Shown here piece after piece: positions 33,092 to 40,686 of a stretch of 64,000 nucleotides of DNA. The notes beneath the pieces are model-generated. The model was not told the DNA's origin and made no database searches. It was given only the letters and a program-made list of their open reading frames with translations. Origin of the DNA: Streptomyces noursei (GTDB taxonomy: Bacteria; Actinomycetota; Actinomycetes; Streptomycetales; Streptomycetaceae); contig NZ_CP070326.1 of the NCBI RefSeq assembly GCF_016917755.1, forward strand, positions 4,960,001 to 5,024,000, written 5' to 3'. Position 1 is the first letter of the stretch. Each line of letters begins with the position of its first letter. The position numbers and the translations under genes were made by a program.

Positions 33092-34656
33092 GCGGCGCCT
33101 CCGGTGGGGGCTGCGGGGTCGTAGGAGGTGTCCGGGGTCGGCCAACCCGCCGACCAGCCCGCCGGCCAGGGCAGTTCGAGGAGTTCGACCTCGGTGCCGG
33201 GCTCCGCGCCACCCGGCGGGACGACGGCCATCGCGTCGGCGGCGGCGATCCCGCGCAGCATGGCGGGCCCGTGGAAGTGCAGCGGCGCGGCCACCAGCCC
33301 GTGCCGGTCGTCGTCGCGGTAGGCCACCGGGACGAGCCGGGTGTCGTGCGGATGCCCGTAGACCGCGGCGGCCAGCGGCACCCGGTAGGGCGCGGCGGGG
33401 TGGCGGGCGGCGAGCGTGCGGAGCAGCGGCTCGGCGAGGGTGAGCAGGCCGGACACGGCGGCCAGCGGGTTGCCGGGGAGACCGACGAGGTGCCGGCGCG
33501 GGGCGAGGCGGGCCAGCAGCATCGGATGGCCCGGGCGCACCGCCACGCCGTCCACCAGGAGTTCCGCGCCGAGCCGTCGGAGGGTGGGGTGCACATGGTC
33601 GACGGGGCCCGACGCGGTGCCACCGGTGGTGAGGACCACGTCGGCGGTGGACCCGGCGAGGGCGTCGTGCAGCGCGTCGGCGTCGTCGCCGAGGTGCCGC
33701 AAAGGCGCCGCCTCGGCTCCCAGGGCGTGCAGCCAGGGCACCAGCATCGGGCCGAGCGCGTCGCGGATCCGGCCGCCCTCGGGCAGTCCGCTGCTCAGCA
33801 GTTCGTCGCCGAGGACGAGCACCTCGACGCGGGGCCGGGGGTGGACGGAGAGTTCGTCGTAGCCGGCCGCCGCGGCCAGGCCGAGGATCGCGGGGGTCAC
33901 CAGGGTGCCGGCGGGCAGCAGGTGGTCGCCGCACCGGCACTCCTGGCCGCGCGGGCGGATGTCCTGGCCCGGCGGCACCGGCCGCGGCGCGTACAGCCGG
34001 GCCCGGCCGTCGGGGAGTTCGAGGACCTCGCCGTGTTCGCTGCGCAGCACCGCGGTGGCGCCGGCCGGGATGCGGGCTCCGGTGGCGATGGGGAGGGCAT
34101 GGCCGTCGGGGAGCGCCGCGGTGGTGGCGTGGCCGGCGAGGATGCCGGTGTCCGGGTCGGTGCCGGTGTCGTCCGCCGCGTGGTCGAGGCGCCAGGGGCC
34201 GGGGCCGGAGACCGCCCAGCCGTCCATCGCCGAGGTGTCGAACGAGGGCAGGTCGGTGAGGGCCGTGAGGGGAGCGGCGAGCGTGCGGCCGAGCGCGTCG
34301 GCGAGCGCGGCCGTCCCGGGGCCGGGCGGTTCGTGCACCGCGTGTTCGGCGATGTCCCGGGCCGTGCGCCACGGCGTGCCGGAGCGGCCGGTGGGCCGCT
34401 TGCCGGGGTGGGCGGGGGCGGTGTCGCGGGCGTCGCCGGGCCCGACGGGGCGGTCCCGGTCGGTGCCGCCGGCCGCGGGATCGTCGTCGGGCCGCGGCGA
34501 TCCCGCGCGGGCGACGGGGTACGGACCGGGCGCCGCGCCGCCGGGCGTCCGGTCGCCGGATCCGGCGGGTCGGCGGCCCGGCGGGGTGCCGTTGGCCAGG
34601 GCGAGCGCGTCAGCGAACTCGTCGCCGAACGGGTCGCCGTGCTCGCCCTCGGTCAT
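33088..34656 (-). CDS. moeA: Molybdopterin molybdenumtransferase (MoeA-like)
   Basis: 522 residues, longer than E. coli MoeA (~410) because of a disordered ~100-residue N-terminal tail. Core motifs: LPSFDTSAMDGWAV (substrate and metal region), GARIPAGATAVLRSE, VLTTGGTASGPVDHVHP (MoCF-type), and LVGLPGNPLAAVSGLLTLAEPLL. The enzyme inserts molybdate into adenylylated molybdopterin. Overlaps the MobA-like gene upstream and the K+ channel gene downstream by 4 nt each. The GTTTGGTSxG form is modified to TTGGTASG, as in several actinobacterial paralogues, so it may be one of multiple MoeA copies. Confidence 0.85.
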   Translation of the reverse strand: MTEGEHGDPFGDEFADALALANGTPPGRRPAGSGDRTPGGAAPGPYPVARAGSPRPDDDPAAGGTDRDRPVGPGDARDTAPAHPGKRPTGRSGTPWRTARDIAEHAVHEPPGPGTAALADALGRTLAAPLTALTDLPSFDTSAMDGWAVSGPGPWRLDHAADDTGTDPDTGILAGHATTAALPDGHALPIATGARIPAGATAVLRSEHGEVLELPDGRARLYAPRPVPPGQDIRPRGQECRCGDHLLPAGTLVTPAILGLAAAAGYDELSVHPRPRVEVLVLGDELLSSGLPEGGRIRDALGPMLVPWLHALGAEAAPLRHLGDDADALHDALAGSTADVVLTTGGTASGPVDHVHPTLRRLGAELLVDGVAVRPGHPMLLARLAPRRHLVGLPGNPLAAVSGLLTLAEPLLRTLAARHPAAPYRVPLAAAVYGHPHDTRLVPVAYRDDDRHGLVAAPLHFHGPAMLRGIAAADAMAVVPPGGAEPGTEVELLELPWPAGWSAGWPTPDTSYDPAAPTGGAA

Positions 34657-35567
34657 TCCGCGGGCCGCGCTTCGTCAGCCGGGGATCCGGAGCCGGTCGC
34701 CGGCGCCGTCCTGGCCTCTTCGGCCGCGGCCTCCGCCGCCCAGCGGTCGGCCAGCGCGGCGACCCGCCGCGACAGCTCCGCCACGTCGCTTCCCTGGCGG
34801 CCCGCCGCGTAACCGACCAGGAAGGTCGTCAGCGGCGCGGCCGGGCGGGCGACGCCGTGCGCCGCGTCCCGCGCGAGGTCGAGGAGTGCCGCCGTGTCGA
34901 CATCGAGGTCGATGCCCAGTTCGGCGTTGACTGCCGTGATCCATTCGTCCAACACGTGTCCATGCTCCCTGATCCGGGCACGTGCCGTGCCGATGTCCTC
35001 CCAGGTGTCGCAGTCGAAGGACGCCGTGGACGTGGTGTCCGGGACGCGGACGAGCGCCAGCGCGGACAGCAACGGGCGCAGCGGCAGGCCGGTCAGGGCG
35101 CCGTGGGCGGACCGCAGCCGGTCCAGCGCGCGGCGCAGCGGGGCCGTTCGGTAGGCGGCCACCAGCGGCTGGTCCCGCCCTTCCGCATCGCGCAGCAGCG
35201 CCCCGTCCGGGGGTGGATCGCCGCCGGTGGTCGCCGCTTCGAGGAGCGCGCGGACCGTCCCGGCCGTCAGGAACGGCAGGTCGGCGGAGAGCACCAGCAC
35301 GGTGGGGGCGGTGGTGTGCCGCAGCCCGGCGTCGAGCGCGGCGAGCGGGCCCCCGCCGGGCGGGTCTTCGAGGGCCTGGACCACGGGGCGGGCGGTCGGG
35401 CGCGCGGGGCCGACGACGACGGTGGCCGCGGCGTCGGGACAGGTGGCCAGGACCCGGTCCAGGAGGGCGCGGCCGCCGACCGGCAGGGCGGGTTTGTCCG
35501 CCCCGCCGAGCCGTCGGGCCGCCCCTCCGGCCAGCACGATCGCGTCGTAGTCGGTGTGCTCGCTCAC
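34653..35567 (-). CDS. MobA-like nucleotidyltransferase fused to DUF6457-type domain
   Basis: 304 residues. N-terminal ~190: NTP-transferase fold with IVLAGGAARRLGGADKPALP (nucleotide loop) and VLVLSADLPFLT, as in MobA, which adds GMP to molybdenum cofactor. The C-terminal ~100 (VLDEWITAVNAELGIDLDVD, LTTFLVGYAAGRQG) match a small actinobacterial helical domain usually found as a separate protein. First gene of the mobA-moeA-K+ channel operon. Confidence 0.85.
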   Translation of the reverse strand: MSEHTDYDAIVLAGGAARRLGGADKPALPVGGRALLDRVLATCPDAAATVVVGPARPTARPVVQALEDPPGGGPLAALDAGLRHTTAPTVLVLSADLPFLTAGTVRALLEAATTGGDPPPDGALLRDAEGRDQPLVAAYRTAPLRRALDRLRSAHGALTGLPLRPLLSALALVRVPDTTSTASFDCDTWEDIGTARARIREHGHVLDEWITAVNAELGIDLDVDTAALLDLARDAAHGVARPAAPLTTFLVGYAAGRQGSDVAELSRRVAALADRWAAEAAAEEARTAPATGSGSPADEARPAE

Positions 35568-35621
35568 CCCTTGAGTATCGCCGGGTGCCGCGCGCTCACA
35601 CCGCCGGCCGCCGCGGGGTCG

Positions 35622-37064
35622 TCACCTCCCGCGCAGCAGCAGCGCGGGCTGCTCGACGCAGTCGGCGACATAGCGCAGGAAACCGCCCGCGGTGCCGCCG
35701 TCGCACACCCGGTGGTCGAAGGTGAACGACAGCTGGACCACCTGCCGGACCGCCAACTCGCCCTTGTGCACCCAGGGTTTGGCGGCTATCCGGCCGACGC
35801 CGAGCATCGCCGCCTCGGGGTGATTGAGGATCGGGGTGGAGCCGTCGACGCCGAAGACTCCGTAGTTGTTGAGGGTGAACGTGCCGTGCGAGAGCTCGGC
35901 GGGGGACAGCTTTCCGGCCCGCGCGGCGTCGGTGAGCCGGGCGATCTCGGCGGACAGCTGCTCGACGGTGCGGTCCTGGGCGTCCCGGACGACCGGCACC
36001 ACCAGGCCGCGGTCGGTCTGCGCCGCGAAGCCCAGATGGACCGCGGGCAGCCGGACGATCTCCTGGGCCGCGGTGTCGACCGTCGCGTTGAGCTCGGGGT
36101 AGCGGGCGAGCGCGGCCGTGCAGATGCGGGCCAGCAGCGCCAGCAGCGACACCTTGGGGGCGCCCGGCACGTTCATCGCCCGGCGGGCGGCGAGGAGTTC
36201 GGTGGCGTCGGCGTCCACCCAGCACGTGGCGTCGGGGATCTCGTGGCGGCTGCGGCGGAACTTCTCGGCCGCGGCGCCGCGCAGGCCCTTGAGCGGGATC
36301 CGCTCCTCCCCGGGGACGGGCCCGGCCGCCGCGACGGCGACGGGCTCGCGCGCCGCCCGTGCCCGGACCTCGGACTCGACGTCCGTGCGGAGGATCAGCC
36401 CCTCGCGTCCGGTGCCGCGCACGTCCCGCAGGTCCAGCCCGTGCTCGCGGGCGATGCGGCGGACCAGCGGCGAGATGACGGCCGCCGTGCGGGTGTCGTT
36501 GGCCTCGGTGGTGGGGGCGGGACCGGCCGCGGCGGCGAGGGGCGCGGCCGGCCGGTGCGCGGGGCCCTCGGGGGCGCCCGGCCGGATCCTGCGGCGTCGG
36601 GCCGAGGAGCTGCTCGTCCCGTAGCCGACCAGGACGTTCCCCGAACCGGAGTCCTGCGGTTCCCCGGCCTCGGGGGGCGCCGGGGCCGGCGCGGTGGTGG
36701 GGCCGCCGGGGCCGGCCACCGCGCTGTCAACTCCTCCCCCGCTCTCGGCTGCGCTCGACCAGGGGGCACCCCCTGCGCAGGGGGTGCCCCCCTCGTCTCC
36801 GGCAAGGTCGTCCGGCACCGCTCCGACCGCGACCGTCACCAGGGGTGCCCCCACCGGGACTTCGGCGCCTTCCTCGCCGAAGCGGGCGGTGACCACCCCG
36901 CCGTACGGGCACGGCACCTCGACCATCGCCTTGGCGGTCTCGACCTCCACCACCGGCTGGTCGACGGCCACCACGTCGCCGACCTCGACCAGCCACTGCA
37001 CGATCACCGCTTCGGTGAGGCCCTCCCCCAGGTCGGGCAGGGTGAACTCGCGCACCTCGGCCAT
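35622..37064 (-). CDS. bkdC2: Branched-chain alpha-keto acid dehydrogenase E2, second copy
   Basis: 480 residues. Lipoyl domain with VETAKAMVE, subunit-binding domain (ISPLVRRIAREHGLDLRDV) and acyltransferase domain (HEIPDATCWVDADATEL, FTFDHRVCDGGTAGGFL; catalytic His and Asp). The linker after the lipoyl domain contains the segment GGTPCAGGAPWSSAAESGGG, encoded by a palindromic repeat at 36731-36791 and not present in BkdC1. ATG 37064 overlaps the bkdB2 stop as ATGA; GTG 37067 is also possible. Last gene of bkdA2B2C2. Confidence 0.93.
   Translation of the reverse strand: MAEVREFTLPDLGEGLTEAVIVQWLVEVGDVVAVDQPVVEVETAKAMVEVPCPYGGVVTARFGEEGAEVPVGAPLVTVAVGAVPDDLAGDEGGTPCAGGAPWSSAAESGGGVDSAVAGPGGPTTAPAPAPPEAGEPQDSGSGNVLVGYGTSSSSARRRRIRPGAPEGPAHRPAAPLAAAAGPAPTTEANDTRTAAVISPLVRRIAREHGLDLRDVRGTGREGLILRTDVESEVRARAAREPVAVAAAGPVPGEERIPLKGLRGAAAEKFRRSRHEIPDATCWVDADATELLAARRAMNVPGAPKVSLLALLARICTAALARYPELNATVDTAAQEIVRLPAVHLGFAAQTDRGLVVPVVRDAQDRTVEQLSAEIARLTDAARAGKLSPAELSHGTFTLNNYGVFGVDGSTPILNHPEAAMLGVGRIAAKPWVHKGELAVRQVVQLSFTFDHRVCDGGTAGGFLRYVADCVEQPALLLRGR
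36731..36791. repeat. REP-like palindromic element inside bkdC2
   Basis: Contains CCCCCGCTCTCGGCTGCGCT, a motif I recall as a recurrent Streptomyces intergenic repeat, followed by a 30-bp perfect palindrome (15-bp arms at 36762-36776 and 36777-36791). Its length is compatible with keeping the reading frame open. Confidence 0.7.
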
Positions 37065-38098
37065 CACGCACCACGTCCTTCGGTCCAGCGCGACTCCCAC
37101 TGGAGGCGGGCGACGGTGTCCAGGATCCGGTCCACACCGGGGAGGTGATGCCGCTCCAGCATGGGCGGCGGGTAGGGGATGTCGAAACCGGCGACGCGCA
37201 GCACCGGCGCCTCCAGGTAGTGGAAGCAGCGCTCGGTGATCCGCGCGGCGATCTCGCCGCCGGGGCCGCCGAAGCCGTTGGACTCGTGGACGATCACGGC
37301 CCGGCCGGTGCGCCGCACGGACGCGCAGACCGTGTCGTCGTCGAACGGCACCAGCGTGCGCAGATCGAGGACCTCCAGGTCCCAGCCCTCGGCGCGGGCG
37401 GCCTCGGCGGCTTCCAGGCAGACGGGCAGCGACGGGCCGTAGGTGATGAGGGTGGCGCTGCTGCCGCGGCGACGGATCTCGGCCCGGCCCAGGGGGGCAA
37501 CCGGGGCCGGCGCGTCCGGCGACCAGTCGGCCTTGGTCCAGTAGAGCCGCTTGGGTTCGAGGAAGACGACCGGGTCGTCGGAGGCGATGGAGGCGCGCAG
37601 CAGCCCGTAGGCGTCCTCGACGGTCGCGGGGGTGACGACCTGGAGGCCGGGGGTGGCGAGGTAGTACGCCTCGGAGGAGTCGCTGTGGTGCTCGACGCCG
37701 CCGATCCCGCCGCCGTAGGGGATGCGGATGGTCAGCGGCATGGCGACCGCGCCGCGGGTGCGGTTGCGCATCCGGGCGACGTGGCTGATCAGTTGCTCGA
37801 ACGCCGGGTAGGCGAAGGCGTCGAACTGCATCTCCACGACCGGCCGCAGCCCGTACATCGCCATGCCGACGGCGGTGCCCAGGATGCCGGCCTCGGCGAG
37901 GGGGGTGTCGCTGCAGCGGTCCTCGCCGAACTCCTTGGCCAGGCCGTCGGTGACCCGGAAGACGCCGCCCAGGGTGCCGACGTCCTCGCCCATCACGTGC
38001 ACGGCGGGGTCCTCGGCCATGGCGTCGCGCAGCGCGCGGGTGAGCGCCTGCGCCATGGTGGCCGGTTTGCGCGCGGTCGGCGCGGTGGTGGTCGTCAT
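37064..38098 (-). CDS. bkdB2: Branched-chain alpha-keto acid dehydrogenase E1 beta, second copy
   Basis: 344 residues; same domain plan as BkdB1 (VMGEDVGTLGGVFRVTDGLA, IRIPYGGGIGGVEHHSDSSE, VIVHESNGFGGPGGEIAARI) with a slightly longer N-terminus. Its start overlaps the bkdA2 stop by 4 nt. It forms the E1 heterotetramer with BkdA2 for 2-keto acids of branched amino acids. Confidence 0.94.
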   Translation of the reverse strand: MTTTTAPTARKPATMAQALTRALRDAMAEDPAVHVMGEDVGTLGGVFRVTDGLAKEFGEDRCSDTPLAEAGILGTAVGMAMYGLRPVVEMQFDAFAYPAFEQLISHVARMRNRTRGAVAMPLTIRIPYGGGIGGVEHHSDSSEAYYLATPGLQVVTPATVEDAYGLLRASIASDDPVVFLEPKRLYWTKADWSPDAPAPVAPLGRAEIRRRGSSATLITYGPSLPVCLEAAEAARAEGWDLEVLDLRTLVPFDDDTVCASVRRTGRAVIVHESNGFGGPGGEIAARITERCFHYLEAPVLRVAGFDIPYPPPMLERHHLPGVDRILDTVARLQWESRWTEGRGA

Positions 38099-39288
38099 GG
38101 CCTGGCCTCCTGGGCGGGCATGGCGGTGCCCGTGGTGGTCTCGGGGTGTCCTTCGGCCTCGGCGTCCAGCTCGGCGCGCAACTGGGCTGCCTGGGCTCGC
38201 AGTTGACCGGTCTGCTGGGTGAAGACGTGGTCGAACAGGTCCATCGGGTCCAGCGGCGGTTCGGTGTGCATCCGCTCCCGGAGGTCGGCGGCGAGTCGTT
38301 CGGCGCCGTCCCGGGTGGCGGTGGCGAACTCTTCGGTGAGCAGGTCGCGGTCGGTCAGCTCGCGCTCCAGGAGGGCTATCGGGTCGTGGGCCCGCCAGGA
38401 CTCGACCTCGGCCTGGGTGCGGTAGCGGGTGGCGTCGTCGGCGTTGGTGTGGGCCTCGATGCGGTAGGTGACGGCCTCGACGAGGGTGGGGCCGCCGCCC
38501 TCACGGGCCCGCCGGACCGCTTCGGTGAGGACCTCGTGCAGGGCGGGGGCGTCGTTGCCGTCCACCAGGCGGCCGGGCATGCCGTAGCCGACCGCCTTGT
38601 GGGCGAGGGTCGGCGCGGCGGTCTGCTTGGCCAGCGGCACGGAGATCGCGAAGCCGTTGTTCTGTACGAGGAAGACGACCGGGGCCTGCCAGACGGCCGC
38701 GAAGTTGAGCGCCTCGTGGAAGTCGCCCTCGCTGGTGCCGCCGTCGCCGACCATCGCCAGGGCGACCACGTCGTCGCCCTTGAGGCGGGCGGCGTGCGCC
38801 AGGCCCACAGCGTGCGGGAGTTGGGTGGCGAGCGGGGTGCACAGGGGGGCGATGCGGTGCTCGTACGGGTCGTAGCCGGTGTGCCAGTCGCCGCGCAGGA
38901 GGGTCAGGGCCTGTACGGGGTCGAGGCCGCGGGCGACGGCGGCGAGGGTGTCGCGGTAGCTGGGGAAGAGCCAGTCCTGCTCGTCGAGGGCGAGGGCCGC
39001 GGCGACCTGGCAGGCTTCCTGGCCCGCGGACGAGGGGTAGACCGCCAGCCGGCCCTGTCGGGTCAGGGCGGTGGCCTGGGTGTTGTACCGGCGGCCGCGC
39101 ACCAGCTCGGTGTAGAGCCGCTTCAGCAGCGCGGGGTCGAGCCGGCGGGCGGCGTCCGTGCCCAGGAGGCGATGCGGCTCGGCCTCGGGCAGCAGGGGCG
39201 CGGGATCGACGCGCGGCCGCCAGGCGGGCGGCGGGCCGGCAGGGCCACTGGTGTGCCTGCTGCTGCCGGGCTGCTCAAGGACCGTCAT
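38095..39288 (-). CDS. bkdA2: Branched-chain alpha-keto acid dehydrogenase E1 alpha, second copy
   Basis: 397 residues. Thiamine-diphosphate motif MVGDGGTSEGDFHEALNF...VQNN and substrate region YRIEAHTNADDATRYRT. Lacks the Lys-rich N-terminal tail of BkdA1. ATG 39288 is preferred (GGAGG 8 nt upstream) over GTG 39297. First gene of the operon, divergent from bkdR, from which it is separated by 248 bp containing a PaaR-like operator, a DnaA-box-like sequence and an ACAGGC-N7-GCCTGT dyad. Confidence 0.93.
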   Translation of the reverse strand: MTVLEQPGSSRHTSGPAGPPPAWRPRVDPAPLLPEAEPHRLLGTDAARRLDPALLKRLYTELVRGRRYNTQATALTRQGRLAVYPSSAGQEACQVAAALALDEQDWLFPSYRDTLAAVARGLDPVQALTLLRGDWHTGYDPYEHRIAPLCTPLATQLPHAVGLAHAARLKGDDVVALAMVGDGGTSEGDFHEALNFAAVWQAPVVFLVQNNGFAISVPLAKQTAAPTLAHKAVGYGMPGRLVDGNDAPALHEVLTEAVRRAREGGGPTLVEAVTYRIEAHTNADDATRYRTQAEVESWRAHDPIALLERELTDRDLLTEEFATATRDGAERLAADLRERMHTEPPLDPMDLFDHVFTQQTGQLRAQAAQLRAELDAEAEGHPETTTGTAMPAQEARP

Positions 39289-39421
39289 GACGGGCACCTC
39301 CTCGTCATCGAAGGGGTGGCGCGATGCGCCTCACGGGGTGGGGGCGAGCGGGGGATGCCTCCCGGCGGTGGCTGGGGAGGCCGGGCGGAACGCGAACAGT
39401 CGGGGCGGGTGACCCCTCCCT

Positions 39422-39435
39422 ACCGATTGTTCGGT
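39422..39435. promoter_or_regulatory. PaaR-like operator between bkdA2 and bkdR
   Basis: ACCGATTGTTCGGT, one base different from the exact site at 42265-42278 (ACCGATCGTTCGGT). Confidence 0.55.
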
Positions 39436-39453
39436 CGCCGATGCATTTTGGCT

Positions 39454-39472
39454 ACAGGCGGGTTCAGCCTGT
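39454..39472. promoter_or_regulatory. Dyad between bkdA2 and bkdR (candidate BkdR site)
   Basis: ACAGGC-N7-GCCTGT inverted repeat; Lrp-type regulators such as BkdR bind dyads of this size. Inferred. Confidence 0.4.
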
Positions 39473-39478
39473 GGACAA
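39470..39478 (-). promoter_or_regulatory. DnaA box
   Basis: Reads TTGTCCACA on the minus strand, the preferred Streptomyces DnaA-box sequence. Confidence 0.5.
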
Positions 39479-39536
39479 ACGGTCCTCCACGGCTTGTGAT
39501 GAAGACAGGGAGTCCATCAAGGGGAGGCGGGAGCAC

Positions 39537-40067
39537 ATGCCGGAGGAACAGATGGCCAATCCGGGCGGGCAGTCGTCGACGGCGCCCGCCCCGTCTGCTC
39601 CGGCCGCCCGCCCGCTGGACACCATCGACCGCGCCATCCTGCGCCTGCTGCGGACCGACGGCCGGGCCTCGATACGCTCCGTCGCCGAGCAGGTGCACGT
39701 CTCCCGCGCCAACGCCTACGCGCGGATCAACCGGCTGCTCGACGACGGTGTCATACGCGGCTTCAGCGCCCTCGTCGACCAGGAAAGGGCCGGTCAGGGG
39801 GCCTCCGCCTACGTCACCTTGAAGATCGTCCAGAACTCCTGGCGGACCGTGCGCAAGCAGCTCACCGCGCTGCCCGGGGCCGCCCACATCGCGCTGGTCA
39901 GCGGCGACTTCGACGTGCTGCTGCTGGTCCACACCAAGGACAATCGCGAGCTGCGGGAGCTGGTCCTGACCCGGATCCAGTCCATACCGGAGGTGCTGAG
40001 CACCCGCACGCTGCTGGTCTTCGAGGAGACGGACCTGGGGCTGGAGGAGGGGCGGGAAGGGGACTGA
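39537..40067 (+). CDS. bkdR: Lrp/AsnC family regulator of branched-chain keto acid dehydrogenase
   Basis: 176 residues. N-terminal HTH (LDTIDRAILRLLRTDGRASI, VAEQVHVSRANAYARINRLL) and RAM/ligand-binding domain (AYVTLKIVQNSWRTVRKQL, LVSGDFDVLLLVHTKDNREL). Position divergent from bkdA2 matches bkdR of Streptomyces, which controls bkd operons and links branched-chain amino-acid catabolism to polyketide starter supply. ATG 39537 has GGGGAGG 9 nt upstream. Ends 26 bp from the convergent paaR stop. Confidence 0.9.
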   Translation: MPEEQMANPGGQSSTAPAPSAPAARPLDTIDRAILRLLRTDGRASIRSVAEQVHVSRANAYARINRLLDDGVIRGFSALVDQERAGQGASAYVTLKIVQNSWRTVRKQLTALPGAAHIALVSGDFDVLLLVHTKDNRELRELVLTRIQSIPEVLSTRTLLVFEETDLGLEEGREGD

Positions 40068-40093
40068 GGCAGCCCCGGTGGGCGCGGCCCCGT

Positions 40094-40684
40094 TCAGACC
40101 TTGCGCAACCCCGTGAACGCTGTCCGCACCACGGCCTCCGCGACCTCGTCGCGACTCGCGGCGTCGCCGCGCCCGGGCCGGTACCACTCCACGATCGAAT
40201 TGATCATGCCGAAGAGCAGGCGGGTGGCGAGCCGGACGTCCACGTCGTCCCGGAGGTCGCCGTCGGCCGCGGCCTCCTTCAGCAGCGCCGCGACCCGGTG
40301 GTCGAACTCGCGGCGGCGCTCCATGGCCCACCGCTCGGTGTCGGTGTTCCCCCGCACCCGCAACAGCAGCGTCACGTAGGGAAGTTCGTCCATCAGCACC
40401 TCGGCCTCGCGCCGGGTGACGTACTCCAGCCGCTCGATCGCCCGCCCCTCCTGGGCGCCGGGTTCCGCCAGCACACCGAAGAGCCCGTCCAGGGCGCGGC
40501 TTATCGCGCGGCGGAGCAGCTCTTCCTTGCTGCGCACGTGGTGGTAGATCGAGGACTTCGAGATGCCGGCCGCCTTGGAGAGGTGCTCCATGGAGGTGCC
40601 GTCGTAGCCGCGCTCGATGAACACCTCGACGGAGACCGCGAGCAGCGAATCGGGCGTGTAGGCGTCGCGCTTGGCCATGGTCAT
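40094..40684 (-). CDS. paaR: TetR family regulator, probable PaaR
   Basis: 196 residues. TetR HTH at ~10-60 (LLAVSVEVFIERGYDGTSME, LSKAAGISKSSIYHHVRSKEE) and a helical ligand domain. It begins 2 nt after paaH, so the two are one operon. The 14-bp palindrome ACCGAWCGWTCGGT in front of paaH, paaN and paaA is the expected size and form for its operator. PaaR proteins release DNA on binding phenylacetyl-CoA. ATG 40678 is an alternative start. Confidence 0.85.
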   Translation of the reverse strand: MTMAKRDAYTPDSLLAVSVEVFIERGYDGTSMEHLSKAAGISKSSIYHHVRSKEELLRRAISRALDGLFGVLAEPGAQEGRAIERLEYVTRREAEVLMDELPYVTLLLRVRGNTDTERWAMERRREFDHRVAALLKEAAADGDLRDDVDVRLATRLLFGMINSIVEWYRPGRGDAASRDEVAEAVVRTAFTGLRKV

Positions 40685-40686
40685 GA

